Source of the DNA: Fennellomyces sp. T-0311
Taxonomy: Eukaryota > Mucoromycota > Mucoromycetes > Mucorales > Lichtheimiaceae
Length of the DNA stretch: 64,000 bases
Reading direction: 5' to 3'
Assembly: GCA_025266875.1 (NCBI GenBank)
Contig: JALLLT010000038.1
Coordinates: forward strand, 372,001 to 436,000
A program made the position numbers and the translations under genes. The notes beneath the pieces are model-generated. The model worked only from the letters and a program-made list of their open reading frames with translations, was not told the DNA's origin and ran no database searches. Of the stretch, positions 53,771 to 64,000 are shown piece after piece; position 1 is the stretch's first letter; each line of letters starts with the position of its first letter.

Positions 53771-55100
53771 TTAGAACTTGTACACCTTCTCTTGAGCATA
53801 GCCGAGTCTAAAGGAGAAATGTTAGCAAACCTTGTTTTGATAGAGCGGCACAGAATCTTACTCTTTAAGAATACCGGCCAATTCGCCCTGAGATTTATCC
53901 TTAGCCTTGGGGCCAGCCAACGAAGCCAACATGGGGTCAGGGCCACAGACAAAGACACGAAGGCTCTCCGTTTCAGGGCCGGGCAAGTACTTTTTGATGG
54001 CCTCAGCCGAGACAAAGCCCTGAAGACCTTGCCATTCCTTGGGAGGACGGTCCAAGGTGTAGATGACCTGGAAGCGTTGAGGGAACTGCTTGGCGTACGA
54101 ATCCAGCTCCTCCTTGAGCAAGATATCTTCCTCGGTCTGGTTAGCGAAGATCAAGGTAATCTTGGTCTTGTCATCGTTCGACTTTGGACCAAAGACCTTG
54201 CGGATGACTTGCAACTGGAATAGAACGGATTAGAACTTTTTATAGGACTGCAGAATTCGCCATACCATAGGGGTAATACCAGTGCCACCTTTTCAGGAGA
54301 AACGAGACAATTAGGGCAAAAAACAGATAACAATCACGTGAGAGAAAACCATACCAGCGATCATGGCAACGTTATCCACCTTGCCTTGGTCCCAGTTGTA
54401 CTTGGGAATGGGACCCTTGATGTCCAAAGTCTCACCGACCTTGAGGTTAGCGATGTGCTTGCTCATCTTGCCCTCGGGGTATTCCTTGACAATAAAGTCG
54501 ACGTAGCCCTTGGCCTAATTGCGGGTCAAAATGATGCCATACCCAAAAAAAAATTAGACTTACATCATCGGAGGATGTAGGGGTGTATGGGCGAATAATA
54601 AAACCAGGGCTGCCGTCCTTCTTGGTGATGGGGTAACGCGTAATCACGCACGAAGCGACGGGAAGTTCAGCAACATGTTCGCTCGAGGGCAAATCAAAGC
54701 GGTACAAGCTGGTGTTGTGGTTGATTTTTTCCACTTTTTGCAACTAGAAAATTCGGTTAGCCCCTGCATTGTTTCATAAAGTTCATAAAAAAACACCTTG
54801 AAAGCCTTGAATTGGCTAGGGTCGAAAGCGGGCTCAAGCGGGACGGGAGCTACAGTCGCTTGCTTTTGGTTATAATAGTAGCCACCAGCAACACCAAGGC
54901 CGGCCAATGTGGCCAACACGAGGCCATTACCACCCTTCTTGCCGGATTGAGTAGCGTAGGAACGCGCCTAATTTGACATTGTTAAATGACTTTTTTTTTT
55001 CTCGCGAGCCATTGCTAGGCAATGCGCGTCGGGTTACCTGGTAAGCGGTTGTCTTGGAAGCGGTGCGGACGGAGCCGAGCAAAGAAGTTGCGAAACGCAT
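53771..55100 (-). CDS. MCR1: Mitochondrial NADH-cytochrome b5 reductase
   Basis: Six exons. The N-terminus (MRFATSLLGSVRTASKTTAYQ) is a basic presequence, followed by a membrane segment (GLVLATLAGLGVAGGYYY), as in Mcr1 of the mitochondrial outer membrane/intermembrane space. FAD binding is shown by IIRPYTPTSS and GPIPKYNW, NADH binding by IAGGTGITPM and the C-terminal CGPDPML. The short last exon (53771-53808) adds GYAQEKVYKF, the family's conserved end. The enzyme passes electrons from NADH to cytochrome b5 for sterol and fatty-acid reactions and for erythroascorbate recycling. Its ATG region faces the velvet gene across 1.3 kb. Confidence 0.93.
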
Positions 55101-56397
55101 GGTTTTATAAGCTTTTTGAACGAAAAAATAAGAAAAAAGGCACCAAAAAAAACAAGGGCGCGCGCTATTTCAGCTTTATTTTTTTCTCGGCTCGAATTTG
55201 ACCGACAGATCCGCGAAAAATTTCTGTGGATCTTGATCGTTAACTGTTGTTTGAAAGGGTGTTGCAGAGAAAGGGGAGTGAGAGAAAGAGACAGAGAGAG
55301 AAAGAGAGAGGGAACACAGCCCCTCCAGCAAAGGTTGAAGGCTCCAATGGGCTATTCGGACTAATAGTATTGGGGACGAGCCGGCGCACAGACACACCAA
55401 GTGCGGGACGAAAAGCACAGAAAAAAATGAAGATCTTTTGAGTGGAAGGACGCAAAAAAGAAACAGAAGGTGCAGACTCCGAAGAGCGGCTTGTAGTGAG
55501 AGCCATAGTCTTGGAACTCACGTTTCCCAATCCAACCAAATATGCTAGGAACGCATGGAGACTTACTCAATTAATCATCCAGCTTCTGTCCCCTCCCAGG
55601 AGTGCACGATGGAGCGAAAAAAACAGAGTCAGTTGTGGGATGCATAAGCGCGGCCCAATTACGGTCAAGTGACATGGGCGAGTCATAACAGAGCAGCTTT
55701 CTGGGGGGAGTGCTGTGTGCGGATTCCGAAAGGTTGGATCATATTCCTGAATATGGGCTGCTTCTCTTCCCTCGGCTGATTTTTCTTGGGGGGAGTGCAG
55801 AGCGCCTGCATAGGCACGTTAGAACAGTACTTTTTTTTTCATTCCTTCTCGAACAGCCGTTTTGAAACAAGAGCAATCACGCACACACACACACACACAC
55901 ACATACACACGCACTCTCTCTCCCCCCCCCCGCCTCCTCTTTTCTCAAGCGCTCGTTTGTTATCTCCAGGGCACGGGCTTGTCGGCCCCACCCGTGACTT
56001 TCTGGCAGCCAAAACGAAAACAACACAGAACGCAATGTCTCGCCGGCACTGCAGTGCGGTCGCCAGCACGATACTTTCACCCAAGAATTCGGGGCGACAA
56101 CATTGGCGAGCGAGGAAAGCGAGGTAAATGGCTGCAGCGGCGGTGGATATATATATACATATGCGCGTGCGGTTTGAGCATGCGATCTGTAAGCGCATGT
56201 TGAAGCTCAAATAGGTAGGTATATATAGAACGCACAGGTATTTTCCTCCTCTTTCTTCTTCTTCTCTCTCTCTTTCCTTTTTTTCTTTCTCTTTCTCTTT
56301 TCATGTCATAAAAAAAATCTTTTTTTTTCTCCTCAGGCTTCTTTTTTTTTCTTTTTTTCTTGACCCTGCACAGACTTGCCCCGCTCATTATCGCGTA
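55101..56397. other. Divergent region between MCR1 and the velvet gene
   Basis: 1.3 kb without a supportable gene. GA-rich (55270-55315), CA (55880-55908), CT/poly-C (55914-55931) and long C/T-rich tracts (56245-56360) are present; the last probably form the 5' leader of the velvet gene. The tracts create several spurious frames. Confidence 0.55.
55880..55931. repeat. CA, CT and poly-C simple repeats
   Basis: A ca run, a short ctctct run and eleven cytosines follow directly on each other. Assembly length here should be treated with care. Confidence 0.85.
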
Positions 56398-58202
56398 ATG
56401 TCGACATCTCAACCACGATCGCAATCCGACCCTGAGAGAAAGTGGGTGTCGTTTCTCGTCTGCGCACCGAGGGGAGCTTCAGTGAATAATAATAATTTTA
56501 GTCGTATTCAGCTCGTTGTGCGCCAGCAGCCCGTCAAGGCGCGGTTATGTAGCTTTAAAGAAAAAGGTTCGACTTGTCTGCGCTGTCGTCCACAGCCTCT
56601 AACGCGTCCCTGTAGTCGATCGACGACCCGTTGATCCGCCGCCCATTGTACAGCTGATTGATCGAGACAACGAGTAAGCAAAACCCACTCATTTCTTTCT
56701 TTTTTTGTTCAAAAGTGGCAAAAAAAAAAATCAAAAAAGAAACCCTGAGCCGAATCAAAGACGTTCTCAATAGTCAAAGCTATCTACAAAACCCGTACTT
56801 CTTCCTCTATGCGACATTGGCCACCACACGAGGCGAAGATCTGCATTTCACCAACGGCACGCGCACAACCGCCGGCTCCGTGGTGCAATCGCTGCACAAG
56901 CTTAAAGACGTCGATAATCGAGGTAGAGATGGGACAGCCGCACCCGCACGCACCCGCAGGCACTCGCAATTCTAAGCAACACATAGATGGCGGGTTCTTT
57001 ATCTTTGCCGACATTAGCGTGCGCCACGAAGGATTTTTTAAGCTCAAGTTTACACTGTTCAAGATAGAAGAGTACGTGGCCACGCATCCACCTGCTAAAG
57101 AAGCGATTATACAGTATTAAATGTGCAGTATACTGTACCACTCTCTCCAAACTTTTTCACTCCGTAGATCCCACGTATTCCGCGTATGCTCAGTTTTCTC
57201 AGATCCCTTCCAAGTGTATTCCCCCAAAAGTAAGATAAGCACTGACCCGCGCCGTTGGTTGTTAAGAGAGTTTGTGTGTTGACCAACGCTTTCTTCTTCT
57301 TCGCCTCGTCCCACTGCAGCATTTCCAGGCATGTCAGGTACGTTGATAACTGGATAAAAAAGGATAACTCCCCCAAAATAGACCATGCATGCCTCAACTC
57401 ACATGTAACGCACAGAATCTACATTTCTGACACGATGCTTTTCGGATCAAGGCGTCCGCATTCGTATTCGCAAGGAGACTCGCACATCCACCAACGCGTA
57501 AGTTTTTTTTTAATTAATTAAAAAGAGAAGCGAGTGACACTCATTTGGGCGAGGGGGGTGCCACTCTTTTTCCCTGCTGCGCCTGTTCACAGAAAGAGAC
57601 GGAAAACCGAACAAGAGCACGATCCCGATGACAATTCTCGTCATGATCGTCAGTCCATTTCACCCTTCATTCCGCACGATCCCGGTGAAGGCTCGTCGTC
57701 GCGCTTCCGTTTGCCGCACCAAGAGCCGGCAACACCGATTCCCTATCTAACACAACAGCAAGCAGGCCCGTCGTCGCAAGAATCATACTCCATGCATGCC
57801 ATGTCGATGCAAAATTTACTGCTTTCGCCACAGCAGCAGCAGCAGCAGCAGCAGCAGCCACATAAGCCTGCGGACAATTACGGATACGAGGATCAGCCCC
57901 ATCTCTTTACGCAGTCGTTGCAGCTACCCCCCATTGTCCGGAGATCAGCCACGTCCACGACAACGAGCGCCCCCACATCATTCCTCGCATCGGCCACGGC
58001 TGGTCTGGAACCCACACGGAGTAGCAGCAGCACCGCAAGCACGAGCAGCAGCAGCAATCCATCCATTCAGCAATCAATAGCTGACGACTACTTTATACAC
58101 CATCCTGCATCTAGTATATCTACAACCACGGATCGTCCATGGATACATCATCACCATCCCCATCATCAGCGACCGCAAGATGAAGGGGATGGCTCTTCAT
58201 AA
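56398..58202 (+). CDS. Velvet-domain transcription regulator
   Basis: Multi-exon gene of about 400 residues. Spliced by motif, the velvet domain reads IQLVVRQQPVKARLC, DRRPVDPPPIVQL, YLQNPYFFLYATL, GSVVQSLHKLKDVDN, GGFFIFADISVRHEGFFKLK, VFSDPFQVYSPK, TFPGMSEST and FSDQGVRIRIRKE, in the family order. An 18-nt micro-exon (57320-57337) supplies most of PGMS. The domain ends at a basic KRRK, a likely nuclear signal. The large last exon (from 57592) encodes a Ser/Gln/His-rich tail with a CAG-encoded Gln run (near 57830-57860). The family (VeA, VelB, VosA, VelC) links light, spore formation and secondary metabolism. The compact N-terminal velvet domain suggests a VelB/VosA/VelC-like rather than VeA-like member; exact class unknown. 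Confidence 0.9.
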
Positions 58203-58257
58203 TTAATCCAGAAAAACATCCCAAAAAAAAGAAACAGAATTGTCATCTACAACAATA

Positions 58258-58316
58258 GAGAGAGAGAGAGGTCGCACACACTCACACACTCACACTCACA
58301 CACACATACACACACA
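58258..58316. repeat. GA and CA microsatellites downstream of velvet
   Basis: A ga run followed by cacaca/cactcaca units in the presumed 3' untranslated region of the velvet gene. Confidence 0.85.
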
Positions 58317-61300
58317 ACTCAAAAAAAAGGGGGGGCGCAGGGGGTTTATTATGAGCAACCCATCATCATGCTACATTTCAAGAACCTACGACCATTACAC
58401 TCAAACCGCATAGCCAAACATACTGTTACATATACAACCTACGTACATAATAACCATTTTTTATATCATTCTTCAACCATTTCATGTCAGTTTTTTCATC
58501 GGGAGCATTTATGATTTGTTTTCTCTTATGTCCTTTTTGATCTTCTATATAAAAGTTTTAAGCACCCCCTTTTTGCTTAGCAGAGCAGCCACTTGTCAAC
58601 TTTTTTTGCGTTTCAGCAGATAAGATCGAAGTCTCCTTTTTAGGCTATATCATCGAGAAAAAAAAGCTTTGAGGCTTGGGGGTCCAAAGAGAGCAGGGGG
58701 GAAGGACACCAGAAGAAAGCAACGGGTGCTGTAACCAAAAGCAGACGAGGTATGTTGTCATGAGGCTCCTTTGATTATTAATAAAATAACACATTGGGTT
58801 TTCAGGGGCTGTGACCGATCTCTTGGTCTGCAGGCAGTGAGCAACCTCGCATAGAGCGTGCATATTTGAAAGGGTTTACCATGTAGTGCAACCATCATCC
58901 CAGTAAATTTACATATAGCGTTTCATATGCGCATCAATGATCGATCGTGCCACTTCATTCTTGGTCCTGTAATGTTTACATGCCAAAAAACGCACCGAAA
59001 AAAAAAGCATGCATGGGGGTGCCCTGCGCTCTCTCATTTTTGACTCTTACTCCCTCAAGGAGTTAAAAAACCTTTTGTTTTGATCGGGACAAAGAAGAAA
59101 AACTGGTGCTATACCCAGGAGTATGGCAAGTGGATGAGAAGAGAATAGCCCGCATGCTCGGACATGTTTAGCAAAATGAAGTGCATTTCTCCTTCTCCAT
59201 TGGCTTTTTCGACTTTACAAAGTTCATCAGCCCACATTTTTTTTACAAGATTCCATATAGAATGTCGATCGCGGATTCGCGTTGTGTGGGGCAAGTTTAG
59301 GTTCAGGGATTAATGGCACTTTCGAAATTCTGAGAAGACACCACTATTTTTTTTTGGTTTTTTGGTGAATGTCACCCCCGGATCTGGCATTTGAAGCAAC
59401 TTGATAATATGTTGATCCCACGCTAAAGTTCATATTTTGTACATCCAGCGCGCATTAGCATGAGGTTTTGCATAATGAACCGCTTTTTCTAAAGCATACC
59501 ATCTGTTATGCACATGGTAACACAGCAAACAAAATACCGTCCTAATTACCCAACTGTTAAAAAAGTTCCAATATGCTCAAAACTGGGCGACAAATGGAAT
59601 AAAACTTAAATGCCGCTTATGTAAAAAAAAAAAGAGAGCGAAACGGAGCATTGGTGCGTGCGTGTGCTAATGCGCGCGCGCGCTCGCATATGGCTAGAAA
59701 AACACGTTGCCAGAAACTTTCTCTCTTTGATTTTTCATTTTATTTTGTACATATCGAACGATAACCACCTGATAAATATAATTGATAGGAGGTATTCTTT
59801 ATCACATCTTGTTATACTACATGATTCGCTGCGGAGAAGAACCTGTCTGGCTGTAACTGATGCATGCACGTGTAGATAAATCTGTTGCGCATGTCCCGTT
59901 CGCTCCACAATAGCAATTATAGGAACTATAATCCAACTTTTGATTGTATGTAAATGGAAACAAGGTGCTCCTTTTCAAGCCACAGAAAAACCGCATGATC
60001 ACGCAGGATTACAGCTTCTTCCTGAATCGATCAATCTGTACCTAGAGTGGCTTTTATTATTATTAGTATGCAAAGGCATCATACTAAAATGGAGAAGCAA
60101 GCGCGTGCATTGATTATATGCTGCAAATAAAAAAGAAACATACAGCCAAACTCGGCCCCTTCCAAAAAGTCATTGCCAATGCAGGTTATCTGCTGTATTG
60201 ACTCAAGCCTTTAATGCATCCTTATAAACCTTACAAATTTACGCGCGCTAGAACGTTCCTGTTGACATGTACATTGTAGATCCTATTAATATACGCTTGT
60301 TACCATGACCGACAATAAAACTTTCGGGTGCCTGAATCTGCTTTCTCGTCCCAACCCCCTTCAGGAGATTTTTCCTGCAGGCTATCCCTACGGATATATC
60401 CAACGACAATGCCATACAAGTCTTAGTGCCCGACTATGCACTTTTTACAAAATCCAAATGACACGCTATACTTTTTACTTACTCCCTATAAATTGCTCAG
60501 CCTTACTTCCTTGATGATCCAACGGATGCATCCGGAAGGGAGACCTTGCGCATCCCTATTTTTTATCCTTCCATCTCTTGGTAAAACGAATAAAGTCATT
60601 CTGCACCTTTGCAAAAAAAAAAAAAAAAAGATAGATCTACCGTATTGCAGATTAGGTTGCGCCTGCTTCAAACAAGGTTCCAAAAGTAGTACAGATGATC
60701 AACAGATGCATGTCACACAAACATTGGTGTCGGTGCCACATGACAGCATGCTTAGTACGACTCAATATTATTGTTGTATCACGGTGCGAAGGTTGGGGGA
60801 GAGACGCGGGAAGGTTATCCAAGACGGCAATTTTTGACAGATTGTCACTATAGCTAATTTAACATTGAATTCTATTTGATCGATGGGAACAAATATATGA
60901 TTTCTAGAATACCACAGTGGAACGATTTTAATTTTTAATCGTTTAAAGGATGTATAATGATAAAGAGGTGCGTTTGCACATGTGTTGCATTTCTTTGCCT
61001 CAATGCTTCGTATGCTGCATCTAATTAGCATCATTGCTTTTTTAGCCCAAAAGAATGAGTCATCTTGGCCTTATAGCAACATTGTCGTACCAGGAATTGC
61101 CGGAGATACGGTAAACTGTCTGTGCTTTTTAGGTGCTTCCTAAACGGAGTATGAAATAGCCATCAGCTTGGATCACTTGCTCAGATGTTGATGACAATAG
61201 TTCTGAGCCACTTTTTCCATCATTGTATTCATATACAGTTTGTTACAAAGTATTTCCGGAGGAAAAAAAGATCCGTTCTATCCCCATTTGGTTCGCTTAT

Positions 61301-63639
61301 CGATAACTTTCCCAAACTCTGCTTCATCGTTGTAAAAAAAAAGGGTTATTTGACGTGTTTGGTACCGACTCGTTTTTTTGTGTATCTGTACTACCATACA
61401 GTTGGAAGAAACTTTGGATATTTGTAAATCCGATGCATAAGATCCAGATATATGGTACTGTCACCGCATTACTAGATTTTACCTTTCCCATTTGACATGG
61501 CGCTTAAACTAATGCCTGCGCAAAAAGAAAAAGATGCACCCAGCAAGAATAAAAATGGATATCTACAGATGATTCAACCGCTGATTTCCCGATTGTCGAT
61601 CGATGGTAACTCAGTGTGTGAATCTCAGCTGGTTACCTTGTTACTTACGCAATGGTTACGTAGCAAGACATCGATGCCCAGAAAAGGGGGTATCTCTATT
61701 TTACCCAGGAACTTTCTTTCCACCCCCCATTTACACTTTTACAATCTTTCAACCCCATTTAACCGTTGACCCCCGATGCATAATGTTCCCATGATTTTAT
61801 CGGTGACCTAGAAAAATTTTTATCCAAAAGAAAAAACAGCATGGTATGCCGTCTGGTCGGAATAACGAAAAAGAGAAAAAAATATTAACCTGACCCCGGT
61901 ACACTAAGCCAAAAACAGCGATTTGCGTTGCAAAAAATTCATTGTTTATTCTCTTGGCAGTCTTTGTCACTTGTTTCACAACAGCAGCCACGGCTGCTTT
62001 TCTTTTGAGAGGGTGCCGCGATTATTAAGGCAACCCTTATATGTAGCACCACTGGGAATAATAGACAATGTGGTTGTTAAAATCACGAATAAAAGAAAGA
62101 AAAGTAAGTATGCTCATGACAGCTTCGCCACGCACAGGTAGCCATTTCCATCACGGTTGTGTTACCGTGGGACAATATAGAAAGTTGTTTGTGTGTAAAG
62201 AGCTTTGTTTTTAACTTGCATGCATTTAACGAATTTTCTAGTAAACCATCAATTTCAAATGATGTGCTGTCTGTGCCGTTTCATTCACGTTGTATTAGCA
62301 GTAGCAATGCATGTTGCTGTACAGTAAGATGCATCAGTCTTTGCTCGAAAAAACGTTCTATAATTACTTTTCATGTTGATCCCTGCCCCCCCCCCCAAAA
62401 AAAAAATCTAATAGTAGTGACTCTATCTTTAGTTTACTTTCGGTTCAGAAATTCGTCATTAACTAAACGCCCTGGATTAAAAAGTGCATACTGTCTGTTT
62501 TTAGTAATACGCACTAAAACCCGAAAGGACCCGGCTTCGGCTGGAATATGAAGGACGATGGGAAAGTAAACATCACTTGCGTGTTTGTTCAATATAAAAT
62601 TTATATTTAGCGTGTTTATGTTTCTGTGGAAGCATATGGAACTAATCATTACCTATTTTGTAATGCCAGCGACACTCCAATATGGAAATAAAGGCTTACC
62701 TACATGTCTAAAATCTTTTTCTCTTTGCAAAATTGTTGTCCGTGCATTTTCCCGGGAAATATTACCGAGGTTCGGGAAATGGTGGTGTGTGGGAGATTCA
62801 AGATTAAGCCTTCTTTAAACCTCGGGATTTTTACGAATTGTCCATTCCATGGATGATAGCCGACTACGCTTTGATCTGTAAAAAAATATGTCCCAAGGTC
62901 ATACCACTAAAAAGGTACTTTGGTTACTAATAAGGCAAACAAAACTTGTCTTGGGAAAAGGCGATTGCGAACTTTTTTTTCTGGCCTAGTTCTGCCTAGG
63001 TGATCTTCAGTAGGAATGATCTCTATAAACGAGCAATCACATCAGCGCTGTGTGTAATATTTTTCTTATAGCTCGCCAGTGGTTCCCAAATTCAGGCTTC
63101 TGTTTCTTCTTATATGCTCGTTATGGGAAGCAAGCAGCGGCCTAAGGTAGAACAAATTCCCGTCTGGGTTTCATGCACTTGGCGTGATAGAGTTTAAAGA
63201 GTATCCATGAAATTGAGGGTACACTTTCATGCTGAGCCATCCTCCTTTCTCTAATACTTTTAACCATTCAACTGAGTTAAATCCAGATTGCTTTGCAGCT
63301 TTCTATCAAATTACGATAAACTTTGAAAAGGTTATATAAAGTGTAACGTGACTTGTCTATTTGTATGTAACCAAAAGTATATTTTTCTTGTGTCGCCAAG
63401 TTTATCGTATTGAGAACACAACATATTGATATCGCTTGCAAGTTATCAGCCCATAGCGCAAAAACAAAAAATGGTCTCGAGCGGAGGAAAAAGTCTACAA
63501 GCGGTGTTCACAGCTGAAAAATATAGAGCTACATGAACCGATTGATATTGCATCTCTCGAATAGACCCCCAAAAAGGAAATGGAATGTTCTATGACAAAA
63601 TATCTGTTCGTAATCATTTTTCATTTAAAACCAGTCGTC

Positions 63640-63800
63640 ACCTGTCTCATAAGGCTTGCGACGGGCGTGGACCGGCGGTCTTTGGGCATATCGGTCGATC
63701 CATACCCAACAACCGAAGACCATCGGTCATATTTACGCGGACAAGGCTGCTGGACCGTGCCCGAAATTCCGGGCACCCGAAAGAGCATGGACCGACCGAC
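63640..63800. repeat. GC-rich island with a near-perfect hairpin
   Basis: This block is much richer in G+C than its surroundings and contains repeated ggaccg/cggtc words. At 63757-63776 gtgcccg and cgggcac pair around a 6-base loop. The plus frame across it (to 63839) has no recognisable protein feature. It may be a piece of a repeat or a decayed element. Confidence 0.4.
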
Positions 63801-64000
63801 ATTGTGTCTGAGATGGAGTTACAAAGGCGTGGCGACTAATCCAGATCAATCTTGTTCATTACTGAACATCGTTAAGAGGCAAAGCATAAATGTTCATTAT
63901 AAAGCTTCAGGTTTTTCTTTTAGAGACGAAACACAATTTGCTTTGACAGCTGGCAAGGAAAAAGCGGAACTGCTGTGGCAACATTCGTTTTTCTCAGTTC

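Larger units (their letters stand above)
58203..64000. other. Right-hand intergenic region, 5.8 kb
   Basis: No gene could be supported. The first 150 bases hold GA and CA microsatellites (58258-58316) and the velvet 3' end. A minus frame at 58645-58863 and plus frames at 60301-60840 and 61497-61794 show no domain or splicing. A 46-codon ATG frame at 61003 begins with a signal-like stretch but is too short to call. Poly-A (60613-60629) and C/A homopolymers (62384-62406) occur. Confidence 0.5.

Overview
This looks like nuclear DNA of an early-diverging filamentous fungus, most likely Mucoromycota (Mucorales-like). Genes are split by many short GT-AG introns of about 40-120 nt. The gene set is fungal: an APSES/StuA-type regulator, a velvet factor, an Mcm1/SRF-like MADS protein, an Nvj2-like tether and the 3-hydroxyacyl-CoA dehydratase Phs1. 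A full-length soluble adenylyl cyclase of the ADCY10 type is also present, a family I understand to be absent from model Dikarya. The order-level placement is inference.

Layout. 1-12 kb: two paralogous secreted DUF1775 (YcnI-like, copper-binding family) genes flank the large adenylyl cyclase gene. They are followed by a very small secreted-peptide gene and an I78-type peptidase inhibitor gene. 12-21 kb: a MIT-domain protein, the StuA-like regulator and a small protein with two short Arg-Ala-Ile...Asp-Pro motifs. 21.36-28.13 kb: a giant inverted repeat with two arms of about 3.1 kb, nearly identical, around a 541-bp spacer; each arm holds a decayed C2H2-finger, mobile-element-like coding region. 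28-43 kb: a gene-poor, AT-rich stretch with only eIF2B-gamma, one two-finger C2H2 protein and one doubtful small secreted ORF. 43-58.2 kb: a dense housekeeping block of Nvj2-like, threonine aldolase, MADS, DMC1, PHS1, MFS transporter, mitochondrial cytochrome b5 reductase and velvet. 58.2-64 kb: no gene I can support.

How the genes relate. The dense block alternates convergent pairs (NVJ2/threonine aldolase, 105 bp between stops; DMC1/PHS1, 23 bp; MFS/MCR1, 186 bp) and divergent pairs (MADS/DMC1, PHS1/MFS, MCR1/velvet), so several neighbours probably share promoters or overlap at their 3' ends. The left end is the most unusual part. The DUF1775 twins keep the same intron positions, place a histidine at the predicted mature N-terminus, carry a GPI-like hydrophobic tail and have a TATA box 49 bp upstream of the ATG. 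One twin also has a long His-Asp repeat. Several genes need micro-exons (8, 11, 18 and 20 nt) to restore conserved motifs, which simple ORF calling would miss. All gene models were read by eye; exon ends are inferred from splice-site sequence, reading frame and family motifs, with no transcript support.
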